Of a DNA stretch of 64,000 nt, positions 43,979-52,063 are shown piece after piece. A program made the position numbers and the translations under genes. A model generated the notes under the pieces. It saw only the letters and a list, made by a program, of their open reading frames with translations. It ran no database searches and was not told the DNA's origin. Origin of the DNA: Massilia agri (GTDB taxonomy: Bacteria > Pseudomonadota > Gammaproteobacteria > Burkholderiales > Burkholderiaceae_D); contig NZ_JANUHA010000003.1 in the NCBI RefSeq assembly GCF_024753255.1, positions 1 to 64,000 of the forward strand. Reading direction: 5' to 3'. Position 1 is the stretch's first letter; the number at the start of each line of letters is the position of its first letter.

Positions 43979-45277
43979 ATGGCGCTCGCCACCCAATGCC
44001 CCCACTGCGGCACGATGTTCCGCGTTGCCGCGGACCAGCTCAAGCTGCGTGGGGGCATTGTGCGCTGCGGCGCCTGCCAGGGCGTCTTCGACGGGAATAC
44101 CGCGCTGGTCGACCTGGCCGCCGCGGCTCCCGTCTCTCCCCCTCCTCCATCCGCACCGGCGCCAGAGCCGGAACCACCCGCCGCGGCAGCGGAAGAAGAC
44201 CCGATCTTCACCCTCGAATTCGATCGCACCTTCGCACCCTTCGGCATCATTCCGCAGGTGAGCAGCGAGGACGAAGCGCGCGAGGAAGACGAAGTGCTGG
44301 TGGTCGACCTGCCCGAGCCTGAGATTCCCGTTCCGGAACCCGAGCCCGAGCCGGTCACGGAGCCCGAACCGCCCACGCCGCCGGAAACGCCACCCGAGAT
44401 CGAACCGGTGGTCCAGCCCGAACCGGAACCGGTGCCCGAAACGGTGCCGGAGCCCGAACCCGCGCCGCAGCCTGCGGCCGAAATGCCCGCGGATGAGGAG
44501 CTGGTCGCCGCGCCTGTCCGCGACGACCGCGAGGAGGTGGCCGCGCCTCCCCCATCCTTGCCGAAAGCCGCTGCGGGCGCCCCGCTGCTGCTGCGCGAAT
44601 CGGGCCCCACCACCGTCACCATGCCGGCCCCGCCGAGCGCACCCCCGGTCGCACCGCGCACGCCGCGCGCCAAGGCTCAGGAGGCGCGCGCCGCGCGCCG
44701 CTCCAAGCTGACGCCCACCAGGATCGAGCCGCCCAAGCTGCGCGTGCCGGAATCCGACGAGCCGGAATTCGTGCGTCGCGGCCGCCAGCGCGAGCGCTCC
44801 GGCAAGGCCGTGCGCATCGCCATGATCGTCGGCAGCCTGGTGCTGCTGCTGGTGCTCGCGGCCCAGGCCGTGTCCACTTTCCGCAATACGCTGGCGGCGC
44901 GCTATCCGGGCCTCAAACCGACGCTCGTATCCGCCTGCGCCCTGCTCGGCTGCCGCGTCGAGCTGCCGGCCCGGATCGAGCAGCTGGTGGTGGAAACCGG
45001 CGAGCTGACCACGCTGGGCGGCAACGCCTATACCTTCACGACCCTGCTGCGCAACCAGGGCGAGCTGGTCCAGGCCTGGCCGAGCCTGGAGCTCACGCTG
45101 TCGGACGCCGATGACAAGCCGCTGGTGCGCCGCGTGTTCGGCCCACGCGACTATCTCCCTGCCGGCCCGCTGCAGGAAGCCGGCTTCGCCGCGCGCAGCG
45201 AGCAGGCCGTCAGGCTGCACTTCCGTGTCGAGGACCCGGCTCCGTCGGGTTACCATATCGCGGTCTTCTATCCTTGA
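43979..45277 (+). CDS. MJ0042-type zinc-ribbon and DUF3426 membrane protein
   Basis: This 432-residue protein is of unknown function. An N-terminal zinc ribbon (TQCPHCGTMFRVA .. IVRCGACQGVFDG; Cys 7, 10, 30, 33) is followed by about 230 residues of Pro/Glu/Ala-rich linker with many PEPEP steps. One TM helix lies at about 279-300 (AMIVGSLVLLLVLAAQAVST). The C-terminal DUF3426 domain has a single CALLGCRVELP segment and a beta-rich end. The topology suggests a cytoplasmic zinc finger with a periplasmic C-terminal domain. It starts 13 bp after prmA, a pairing I recall as conserved in betaproteobacteria. Confidence 0.85.
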   Translation: MALATQCPHCGTMFRVAADQLKLRGGIVRCGACQGVFDGNTALVDLAAAAPVSPPPPSAPAPEPEPPAAAAEEDPIFTLEFDRTFAPFGIIPQVSSEDEAREEDEVLVVDLPEPEIPVPEPEPEPVTEPEPPTPPETPPEIEPVVQPEPEPVPETVPEPEPAPQPAAEMPADEELVAAPVRDDREEVAAPPPSLPKAAAGAPLLLRESGPTTVTMPAPPSAPPVAPRTPRAKAQEARAARRSKLTPTRIEPPKLRVPESDEPEFVRRGRQRERSGKAVRIAMIVGSLVLLLVLAAQAVSTFRNTLAARYPGLKPTLVSACALLGCRVELPARIEQLVVETGELTTLGGNAYTFTTLLRNQGELVQAWPSLELTLSDADDKPLVRRVFGPRDYLPAGPLQEAGFAARSEQAVRLHFRVEDPAPSGYHIAVFYP

Positions 45278-45304
45278 TTGTTATCCATCTTTGAAAGTCC
45301 ACCC

Positions 45305-46246
45305 ATGACCAAGACCGCCCTGATCTGCGGATCGATCGCCTTCGACAAGATCATGCAGTACCACGGCCGCTTCGCCGAAACCCTGCTGGCCGACCAGCTG
45401 CACCGCGTGAACGTGTCCTTCCTGGTGCCGACCATGCGCCTCGAGTACGGCGGCTGCGCGGTCAACATCGCCTACAACCTCAAGCTGCTCGGCGGCGAAC
45501 CGCTGATCATGGGCACCATCGGCCAGGACGGCGGCGACTACCTCGAGCGCATGAAGAAGCAGGGCCTGGAAACCCGCGCCATCCGCACCATCGGTGACGC
45601 CTATACCGCCCAGTGCTTCGTCACCGCCGACCAGGACAACAACCAGATCAACGCCTTCCACCCGGGCGCGATGCAGCACTCGCACGAGAACAGCGTGGCC
45701 GAGGTCGGCCCGCTGCGCGTGGCCATCATCTCGCCGGACGGCCGCGACGGCATGATCAAGCACGCGGCCGACTGCGCCGCCAACAAGATCCCCTTCATGT
45801 TCGATCCGGGACAGCAGCTGCCGATGTTCTCGGGCGAAGAGCTGATCCGCTTCATCGACCAGGCCAGCTACCTGGCCTGCAACGACTACGAATTCGAAGT
45901 GGTGATGGACCGCACCGGCCTTACCCTGGCCGACATCGCCGCGCGCCTGGACGCGCTGATCGTCACCCGCGGCGGCGACGGTTCGGACATCTACGCGGGC
46001 GGCGAGCACCACCGCATCCCGGCGATCAAGGTCGACACCATCGCCGACCCGACCGGCTGCGGCGATGCCTACCGCGCCGGCCTGCTGTACGGGATCACCA
46101 ATGGCTACGACTGGCCGACCACCGGCCGCATCGCCAGCGTGCTTGGCGCCATCAAGATCGGCTCGATCGGCGGACAGAACCACAGCTTCACGCCGGACGA
46201 GATCGCGCAGAAGTTCGAAGCGGCCTTCGGCTACCGCTTCGGCTGA
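45305..46246 (+). CDS. PfkB family carbohydrate (or nucleoside) kinase
   Basis: This 313-residue ribokinase-fold kinase begins TKTALICGSIAFDKIMQYHG. It has the PfkB signature 1 region YGGCAVNIAYNLKLLGGEPL and signature 2 DTIADPTGCGDAYRAGLLYG, with the catalytic Asp near residue 254. The N-terminal half resembles adenosine-kinase-like members more than fructokinases, but the substrate cannot be fixed from the sequence. It starts 27 bp after the zinc-ribbon protein and ends before a palindromic terminator shared with yggT. Confidence 0.88.
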   Translation: MTKTALICGSIAFDKIMQYHGRFAETLLADQLHRVNVSFLVPTMRLEYGGCAVNIAYNLKLLGGEPLIMGTIGQDGGDYLERMKKQGLETRAIRTIGDAYTAQCFVTADQDNNQINAFHPGAMQHSHENSVAEVGPLRVAIISPDGRDGMIKHAADCAANKIPFMFDPGQQLPMFSGEELIRFIDQASYLACNDYEFEVVMDRTGLTLADIAARLDALIVTRGGDGSDIYAGGEHHRIPAIKVDTIADPTGCGDAYRAGLLYGITNGYDWPTTGRIASVLGAIKIGSIGGQNHSFTPDEIAQKFEAAFGYRFG

Positions 46247-46263
46247 TCGCGCGGCGAGCGCCT

Positions 46264-46290
46264 AAAAAAAGGGGCCCTCGCGAGGGCCCC
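46264..46290 (-). terminator. Terminator between the PfkB kinase and yggT
   Basis: The perfect 20-bp palindrome ggggccctcgcgagggcccc (46271-46290) is followed on the minus strand by a run of seven T (46264-46270), making an excellent terminator for yggT. On the plus strand it is followed by only ttcgtcatt, so it would be weaker for the kinase gene. Confidence 0.85.
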
Positions 46291-46308
46291 TTCGTCATTG
46301 GCGCGTCC

Positions 46309-46836
46309 TCAGCCGAAGAACACCTGCCTGAGCACGAACTGGATAATCTGGATCAGCACCAGCGCCACCAGTACCGACAGGTCGATGCCCCCGATCGGCG
46401 GCACCACGCGGCGGATCGGCCGCAGGATCGGCGTGTTCAGCGCGTGGACGAAAGGCGCCAGCGGCGCGTGCGGGTTCACCCAGCTGAACACCGCGTCGAT
46501 GATCAGGAGGGCCATGAAGCCGTACAGGATCCAGTTCAGGAAGCGGAACAGCGCCCCCACCAGCACCGCATGCCAGTCCGCGCCGACGATCAGCACGATG
46601 GAGCTGGCGATCAGGACCATCAGGAAGGCGCCGATCAGGCTCGCCCAGTCATAGCCGCCGACACCCGGCAAGATTCGCCTTAGCGGCAGCACCAGCCAGT
46701 CGGTCAGCGTGAAGGTGAACTGACCGATCTGCTGCGGCGGACGCACGCGGATCGCCTGCATCCAGAAACGCAGCAGAAGCAGCCCGCCAAGCAGGCCGGC
46801 GACGATATCGACAATGAACTGGAGTATGGACAGCAC
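46309..46836 (-). CDS. YggT family membrane protein
   Basis: This 175-residue inner-membrane protein has two YGGT repeats. Each is a hydrophobic pair with a conserved loop: FWMQAIRVRPPQQIGQFTF..LVLPLRRILPG and FSWVNPHAPLAPFVHALNTP..PIRRVVPPIGGID. The family is found near cell-division genes in many bacteria; its function is unclear. The start is a GTG at 46836 with GAGGAG five bases upstream. The T-run of the upstream terminator abuts this ribosome site, leaving no space for a separate promoter in between. Confidence 0.92.
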   Translation of the reverse strand: MLSILQFIVDIVAGLLGGLLLLRFWMQAIRVRPPQQIGQFTFTLTDWLVLPLRRILPGVGGYDWASLIGAFLMVLIASSIVLIVGADWHAVLVGALFRFLNWILYGFMALLIIDAVFSWVNPHAPLAPFVHALNTPILRPIRRVVPPIGGIDLSVLVALVLIQIIQFVLRQVFFG

Positions 46837-46847
46837 GTAGGCTCCTC

Positions 46848-46882
46848 AAAAAAAAACCGCCGTGTGAACGATCACACAGCGG
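46848..46882 (-). terminator. Intrinsic terminator of the histone H1-like gene
   Basis: The stem ccgccgtgtga / tcacacagcgg with loop acga (46857-46882, one mismatch) is followed on the minus strand by nine T (46848-46856). It lies 53 bp after the stop. The yggT ribosome site (GAGGAG) begins one base past the T-run. Confidence 0.88.
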
Positions 46883-46935
46883 TATTCTGCCTGATACGGG
46901 CAAAGCTCGCTATCGAGCCAGGTATCAGACGAACA

Positions 46936-48258
46936 TCACGGACGGCTGCTGGTCGGGAACGGCCATGCGGCTGCCGGCGACAGGGTGGTCTTCGCTGCCG
47001 GAGCAGGAGCCGCCGCCTTGCTGTCTGCCTTGCCGTCGGCTTTCGAATCCGACTTGGCTTCCGGCTTGGCTTCGGCCTTGGTTTCTGCTTTCGCTTCCGG
47101 CTTGGCTTCGGCCTTCACTTCCGGCTTGGCTTCGGCTTTCACTTCCGGCTTGGCTTCAGCTTTTGCAGCCGGCTTGGCGGCAGGCTTGGCAGCCGATTTG
47201 GTGGCGGCCGATTTGGTCGCAGCGGTTTTGGTGGCAGCGCTTTTAGCTGGTGCAGCCGATTTGGCCGGTGCAGCCGATTTCGCCGGAGCAGCTGCTTTAG
47301 CCGGAGCAGTTGCTTTCTTTGCAGCAGGTTTAGCAGCGGTCGCTTTTGCTGCCGGTTTAGCGGCGGTTTTGGTAGCGGCTGCTTTTTTAGCTGCCGGCTT
47401 TGCTGCCGGTTTAGCGGCCGATTTAGCAGTCGATTTGGTCGCTGCGGTTTTGGTCGCGGTCGCTTTCTTTGCTGCCGGTTTAGCGGCTGCTTTCTTGGCT
47501 ACCGGCTTGGCGGCGGCTTTCTTGGCTGCCGGCTTGGCTGCCGGTTTAGCGGCTGCTTTTTTGGCGGCCGGTTTAGCAGCGGCTTTCTTGGCTGCCGGCT
47601 TGGCTGCCGGCTTGGCTGCCGATTTAGCGGCCGACTTCGCTGCCGGTTTAGCGGCGGCTTTCTTTGCAGCAGGTTTAGCGGCCGGCTTTGCGGCGGCTTT
47701 CTTTGCTGCCGGCTTTGCGGCCGACTTGGTAGCGGATTTAGCGGTCGACTTGGTTGCTGCCTTGGCTGCCGGTTTAGCGGCGGCCTTCTTTGCTGCCGGC
47801 TTGGCTGCCGGTTTTGCAGCGGCTTTCTTCGCTGCCGGTTTAGCAGCTGCTTTCTTTGCTGCCGGCTTGGCTGCCGACTTGGCTGCCGATTTAGCTGCCG
47901 GTTTAGCGGCGGCTTTCTTCGCTGCCGGCTTTGCTGCCGGTTTAGCTGCAGCTTTCTTTGCAGCCGGTTTAGCAGTTGCTTTCTTTGCAGCAGGTTTTGC
48001 TGCCGGCTTAGCAGCGGCTTTCTTCGCTGCCGGCTTGGCCGCTGCCTTGGTGGCGGTGGTCTTGCTTGCTGCAGTCTTGGTCGCTGCGGCTTTCTTTGCA
48101 GCAGGCTTGGCGGCCGGCTTGGTCGCTGCCTTGGCGGCCGGCTTGGCGGCTGCCTTGGTGGCGGTGGTCTTGGTAGCTGCAGTCTTGGTTGCTGCTGCTT
48201 TCTTTGCTGCCGGTTTCTCGGCGGCAGCCTTTGCTGCTGGTTTCTTAGCGGTTGCCAT
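46936..48258 (-). CDS. Lysine/alanine-rich histone H1-like DNA-binding protein
   Basis: This 440-residue protein is built almost entirely of Ala, Lys, Pro and Thr in degenerate repeats of the types AAAKPAAKKA and ATKTAATKTTATK from residue 1 to about 345. It resembles bacterial histone-H1-like proteins (AlgP/HctB/BpH1 type) that bind DNA or RNA non-specifically through disordered basic tails. From about residue 350 the composition changes to a mixed-charge tail (repeats of AEAKPEVK, then AKSDSKADGKADSKA). The end is the non-repetitive AAAWPFPTSSRP. It starts with MATAKKP at an ATG with AAGGAG eight bases upstream, and is monocistronic with a strong terminator. Low complexity makes the opposite strand open over the full length. 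Repeat number is probably variable between strains. Confidence 0.92.
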   Translation of the reverse strand: MATAKKPAAKAAAEKPAAKKAAATKTAATKTTATKAAAKPAAKAATKPAAKPAAKKAAATKTAASKTTATKAAAKPAAKKAAAKPAAKPAAKKATAKPAAKKAAAKPAAKPAAKKAAAKPAAKSAAKSAAKPAAKKAAAKPAAKKAAAKPAAKPAAKKAAAKPAAKAATKSTAKSATKSAAKPAAKKAAAKPAAKPAAKKAAAKPAAKSAAKSAAKPAAKPAAKKAAAKPAAKKAAAKPAAKPAAKKAAAKPVAKKAAAKPAAKKATATKTAATKSTAKSAAKPAAKPAAKKAAATKTAAKPAAKATAAKPAAKKATAPAKAAAPAKSAAPAKSAAPAKSAATKTAATKSAATKSAAKPAAKPAAKAEAKPEVKAEAKPEVKAEAKPEAKAETKAEAKPEAKSDSKADGKADSKAAAPAPAAKTTLSPAAAWPFPTSSRP

Positions 48259-48782
48259 TTTTTTACTCCTTCATCTGCGATGAGAAAATACGCTCAAGGT
48301 TAAAATCCGCCCGACCACCGTGGTGAGCGAATTATTCATCGGACCAAACCGAAGCGGTTAAGGCCAATGAATCCGGCACCGGCTGAACTGCTGCAACTCC
48401 TCACAATTGCAGCGCTTCAGCCAACGTCGACAGGCAACCGACTCAACGCGTTTTCAGCTCGCTACCCTCGCGGGCGCGAAAAGAAAAAGCCGCCATGCCT
48501 GAACATTTGGTCAGGCAGTGCGGCTTGTTCTTTTCGCTGCGCTTGCGTGCATACTGATTGAATCAGTGTCCTATTATTCGATCGATTACTGCCTGGATGG
48601 ACGCGACAATATCACATCTTCACGTTTTGACAAATTCAATCACGTAAAGTACACGAAAACTTTGTGAGCGCGCAACCGGATCAGCGCAAATCAAATCGAT
48701 TTTTGCGCGCTAAAACATGCGCTCGCGCATTCAACCACACACACTTGCGCATTCGTATGTGAAGTGGCGCACGCAAAGCCGC
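48259..48782. other. 524-bp gene-free region between histone-like and LysR genes
   Basis: It holds the histone-like gene's upstream region (48259-48430), a strong minus-strand terminator hairpin at 48476-48537 and then about 245 bp between that hairpin and the LysR stop. The last part is AT-richer than the surroundings. No open reading frame with a ribosome site and no tRNA was recognised. A long LysR 3' UTR or a small RNA ending at the hairpin are both possible. Confidence 0.7.
48476..48537 (-). terminator. Long terminator hairpin (27-bp arms)
   Basis: The arms at 48476-48502 and 48511-48537 pair at 24 of 27 positions around an 8-nt loop. On the minus strand the inner core gccgcactgcctga / tcaggcatggcggc is followed by tttttctttt. 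It is 246 bp beyond the LysR-family stop codon. Confidence 0.75.
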
Positions 48783-49673
48783 TTATTCGCTTTTCAATCG
48801 ATCGACAAACCAGCGTCCCGCCGGTCCCGGCGGCTGGTCTTTCAACCAGATCGCGTGCATTGAAAATGCCGTGCCAAGCAAGGGATGCGCCCTGAGAGAC
48901 AGGCGTACCAGCCTGCCGTCCGCGAGATCCTGCTCGACCATATGCAGCGGCATGCTGCCCCATCCCAGGCCGGCGCGCAGGAAAGCGTGCTTGGCGCCCA
49001 GGTCGGCCAGGCGCCACACCTGCTGCGACATCACGCCGAACTCGCGGCCCGCGGTCAATGTGGAGCGATCGGTGAGCACCAGCTGCACGTGCTTGTTGAT
49101 CTCCGCACGTATCAAGGCGCGCTTCGCCTTCGCGAGCGGATGGCCGGGCGCCGCGACGATCACGGACGGCACGCCCGTCAGGTAGTCGGACGCGCAGGCG
49201 GACGGAATGTCGGGAAGCGAACCGATCACCGCGATGCGGCAGCGGCCATCGAGCAGCGGCTGCGCCACCGCCCCCATCGCCTCCACATACAGGCGCAGCG
49301 GCGTGGCCGGGAACTGGTGATGGAAGGCCTTCACGGCATCGGTGAGGGTCGCGATCGGGAACATCACGTCGACCGCGACGGCGAGCTCCGGCTCGAGTCC
49401 TCCGGCGAGCATGCGCGCACGCGCCTTGAACGCGTCCATGCTGTTCGCGGCGTCGCGCGCCTGCTCGAGCAGCGCCTGCCCCGCTTCGGTCAGCCGAGGA
49501 TACCGTCCGCTGCGATCGAACAGGATGAGGCCCACCTGCAGCTCGAGATTGGCCAGCGTATGGCTGACCACCGACTGCGCGCGGCGCAGCTTGCGCCCGG
49601 CGGCGGAGAAGCTGCCTTCGTCGGCTGCGGCGATGAATGTGCGCAGCTGGTCCATGGAGAGGCCATCCAGCAT
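48783..49673 (-). CDS. LysR family transcriptional regulator
   Basis: This 296-residue protein has an N-terminal winged HTH (MDQLRTFIAAADEGSFSAAG, then RRAQSVVSHTLANLELQVGL) and a periplasmic-binding-like effector domain (from about residue 90). It is divergent from the doxX-like gene with 134 bp between starts, the usual arrangement for a LysR regulator and its target. It therefore probably controls doxX and itself. The effector is unknown. MDQLRTF six codons in is an alternative start. Confidence 0.92.
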   Translation of the reverse strand: MLDGLSMDQLRTFIAAADEGSFSAAGRKLRRAQSVVSHTLANLELQVGLILFDRSGRYPRLTEAGQALLEQARDAANSMDAFKARARMLAGGLEPELAVAVDVMFPIATLTDAVKAFHHQFPATPLRLYVEAMGAVAQPLLDGRCRIAVIGSLPDIPSACASDYLTGVPSVIVAAPGHPLAKAKRALIRAEINKHVQLVLTDRSTLTAGREFGVMSQQVWRLADLGAKHAFLRAGLGWGSMPLHMVEQDLADGRLVRLSLRAHPLLGTAFSMHAIWLKDQPPGPAGRWFVDRLKSE

Positions 49674-49687
49674 GTATCTACTCCGTC

Positions 49688-49700
49688 GATAGGTGTTATC
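49688..49700. promoter_or_regulatory. Candidate LysR operator
   Basis: The dyad GATA-N5-TATC (49688-49700) lies 15 bp from the LysR start in the divergent intergenic region. A direct repeat atcgaat occurs at 49698-49704 and 49721-49727. It is only a candidate; LysR sites are loosely defined. Confidence 0.3.
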
Positions 49701-49807
49701 GAATTATATAGGCTTCCTGGATCGAATCAGGCTGCCTAAGATGGACTCCATCGCAGCGCCACAACCCCTGCGCCGAACCCCACAGACCACTATTGAAAGG
49801 AGCCGTC

Positions 49808-50242
49808 ATGAACACCATCGCCACCCAATCCGCCGCCAGCCAATCCGCCGTGTCGGCCATCGGCCGCCTGCTGCTCGCCGCCATCTTCATCTTCAGCGGC
49901 GTCGGCAAGGCCCTGGCTCCGGCCGGCACCATCGGCTACATCGAATCGGCGGGCCTGCCCTTCGCGACGCTCGGCCTGGTCGCCGCGATCGCGATCGAAC
50001 TGGGTGGCGGCGTGATGCTGGCCCTCGGCATCAAGGCGCGCATCGTGGCCCTCGGCCTGGCGCTCTTCTCGGTGGTGACCGCGCTGGCCTTCCACAACGC
50101 GCTGGGCGACCAGAACCAGCTAATCCACTTCATGAAGAACATCGCGATGGCCGGCGGCCTGCTGCAGGTGGTGGCTTTCGGTGCGGGCGCCTACAGCCTG
50201 GATGCGGCAGGCAGCCGCAAGCGCGTGGCGCAGGCTGCGTAA
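49808..50242 (+). CDS. DoxX family membrane protein
   Basis: This 144-residue inner-membrane protein has four helices: IGRLLLAAIFIFSGVGKAL, then LGLVAAIAIELGGGVMLALGI, IVALGLALFSVVTALAFH and AGGLLQVVAFGAGAYSL. The family is described as a DoxX/SURF4-like quinone- or redox-associated membrane protein; a precise role is not known. An excellent ribosome site (GAAAGGAG) lies 5 bases before the ATG. It is divergent from the LysR gene and convergent with the glycosyltransferase gene, with a REP doublet between. Confidence 0.9.
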   Translation: MNTIATQSAASQSAVSAIGRLLLAAIFIFSGVGKALAPAGTIGYIESAGLPFATLGLVAAIAIELGGGVMLALGIKARIVALGLALFSVVTALAFHNALGDQNQLIHFMKNIAMAGGLLQVVAFGAGAYSLDAAGSRKRVAQAA

Positions 50243-50244
50243 CT

Positions 50245-50353
50245 GTAGGGTGGTCGGCTCTGCCGACCGCGCGTTCAACTCCCCCTTAAATAGAGGCGAG
50301 CGGGCGACCCAGTCGAAGTTTGAACGCGCGGTCGGCGAAGCCGACCACCCTAC
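50245..50353. repeat. REP doublet (REPIN-like)
   Basis: The left half 50245-50278 and right half 50321-50353 are both of the gtcggc/gccgac subtype, inverted, with a 42-bp spacer. It begins two bases after the doxX stop. Its last bases provide the TAG stop of the convergent glycosyltransferase gene. Confidence 0.92.
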
Positions 50354-51996
50354 TCGACAACCCTGAGCAAATCCATCTTGCACAACCACGCCAGACCGCG
50401 CAGCAGCGTCGGGCGGTCGCAGGGCCCGAGCGTGTCGATCAGCTCTTCCACCTCCACCGGCCGCGGGCCGATGGCCCCGAACAGCCGGCCGAAATCCTCG
50501 AGCGTCGGCAGCGAGGCGGCGGCGAAGCGGTTGATGCCCAGCTCGCGGTACTGGCGCACCAGCGCCAGCGAGGAATCTCCTGTCAGCTCGACCAGCGATG
50601 CCGCCGTCAAGGGACGCGTCGGATAGCTGGCGAACAGCTTGAAAGGATCGGGCCGGTCCGGCGCGCGCGAAGGCAGCGGCGGCGCCAGGACCGGATCGGC
50701 GCGGCGCCGCTCCGCCAGTTCTTCCCACAACGCGCGGTAGCGCCCCAGGATCACGCTCCAGTCGAACTCCGCCAGCGCGCGCTGCCTCGCCTGCTCTCCC
50801 ATTCTCTGCCGCAGGCCGGCATCGCGCACCAGGCGGCCGTAGGCCTGGGCCAGCTGCGCGCCGTCCACCGCCACCGCCTGGCTGGCATGGCCGCTGTACA
50901 TGTCGAAGCTGTCCACGCCGTCGTCGTAGCGCTGGGCCAGGTCGAGCCCCGCGCCCGGCCCCGGCATCACGGTCGGGATGCGGTAGCCGTCGACGCCGTC
51001 GCGCACCGTGTCGCGGTAGCCGTTCCAGTCCGAGACCACGCAGGGCAGGCCCGCCGCCATCGCCTCGACCGGTGTCAGGCCGAAGGTCTCCTGCACATTG
51101 TCGGACAGCGAGGTGAACACGTCCGCCGCGGCCCATGCATCGAACTGGTGTTCCAGCGCGCGCCCATCCACTTCCACCAGCCGTACCGATGGGCACAGCA
51201 GGGCCGCGGCCTCGCGGAAGGCATGTTCGATGGCCTCGCCCGCGAACCAGCCGGCCAGGATCAGGTGCACCCGCCGCCCGCCCTTCTCGGCGCGCTCGAG
51301 CGCGGTGAACATCTGCTGGGGATGGGACTTGGCGTGCACCGACAGGCGGCCCAGGTAAAGAAAGGCGACGTCGTCTTCGCCAATGCCGAGCCGCGCACGC
51401 GCCTCGCCACGGCGCCCGGGCTGGGGAAGCAGGTCGGCGCAATGCACGCCGAGCGGGATCAGGGGCAGTTGCGGCAGTTCGAAACGCTGCGCGGCCAGGC
51501 GAGTGCGCAGGTAGTCGGCCTGCTCCTCGACCAGCACGCGCACGCTGTCGCGCACCACGCGCGAGGTGCAGACGATGGCGTCCCAGCTGCGCACCGGCGC
51601 GACCAGCAGGCTCGTCACCATGCTCATCATCTCGTGCGATGCGGTGGCGTGGGTGATCCCGCACAGGCTGTAGCGATGCTCGCCGGCCTGCAGGCGGCGC
51701 CAGGCGAGGCGCTCGATGCCGGGGCCGGGGTGGTAGAGGCAGCCGAAGCGCCCCAGCTCCTGCGGCGCGGCCTGCGGCACCCAGGTGCTGGCGCCGGAAT
51801 ATCCTTCTTCGCGCAGGATGGCCTCGAAGGCGTCCGCGTGGCTGCGCTCGGCGGCGAAGCAGCCGACATCGAGGCCGCCCCCATGGCGCGCGATGGCGCG
51901 CAGCAGGCCGACGCCGGCGGACTGGCGGCCCATCAGCTTCTGGCCGGCGGTGGAAAAGGCTTCGGGTACGTAATGCAGGGCAAAGCGGTCGTGCAT
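50350..51996 (-). CDS. GT4-type glycosyltransferase
   Basis: This 548-residue family 4-like (GT-B) glycosyltransferase has an N-terminal acceptor domain (LHYVPEAFSTAGQKLMGRQS). The C-terminal donor domain starts at about residue 225 (FLYLGRLSVHAKSHPQQMF) and contains the EX7E-like SDNVQETFGLTPVEAMAAGL near residue 304. A C-terminal helical extension of about 100 residues (SYPTRPLTAASLVELTGDSS onward) is unlike typical GT4 enzymes and could be a partner-binding region. I chose ATG 51996 for its GGGAG ribosome site; starts further upstream give Arg-rich sequence. The acceptor is unknown and no glycan cluster surrounds it. Its TAG stop is contributed by the REP doublet. Confidence 0.85.
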   Translation of the reverse strand: MHDRFALHYVPEAFSTAGQKLMGRQSAGVGLLRAIARHGGGLDVGCFAAERSHADAFEAILREEGYSGASTWVPQAAPQELGRFGCLYHPGPGIERLAWRRLQAGEHRYSLCGITHATASHEMMSMVTSLLVAPVRSWDAIVCTSRVVRDSVRVLVEEQADYLRTRLAAQRFELPQLPLIPLGVHCADLLPQPGRRGEARARLGIGEDDVAFLYLGRLSVHAKSHPQQMFTALERAEKGGRRVHLILAGWFAGEAIEHAFREAAALLCPSVRLVEVDGRALEHQFDAWAAADVFTSLSDNVQETFGLTPVEAMAAGLPCVVSDWNGYRDTVRDGVDGYRIPTVMPGPGAGLDLAQRYDDGVDSFDMYSGHASQAVAVDGAQLAQAYGRLVRDAGLRQRMGEQARQRALAEFDWSVILGRYRALWEELAERRRADPVLAPPLPSRAPDRPDPFKLFASYPTRPLTAASLVELTGDSSLALVRQYRELGINRFAAASLPTLEDFGRLFGAIGPRPVEVEELIDTLGPCDRPTLLRGLAWLCKMDLLRVVE

Positions 51997-52063
51997 GCGG
52001 GCTCCCGTGGCCATCGGATGGCCGGTCGCCTCCATGATAGCGAGCCCCCGCCAGGGGCGGCGC

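Noticed and set aside
46936-48258. Regular short DNA repeats that could look like a tandem-repeat or CRISPR-like array
   Set aside because: The repeats are in-frame codons for Ala/Lys/Pro with degenerate unit lengths and no constant spacer pattern.
46864-48303. Two long plus-strand frames opposite the histone H1-like gene, rich in Gly/Cys/Phe or Ala/Phe/Leu
   Set aside because: They are complements of the low-complexity KAAP repeats. The minus-strand frame has the start, ribosome site, terminator and family composition.
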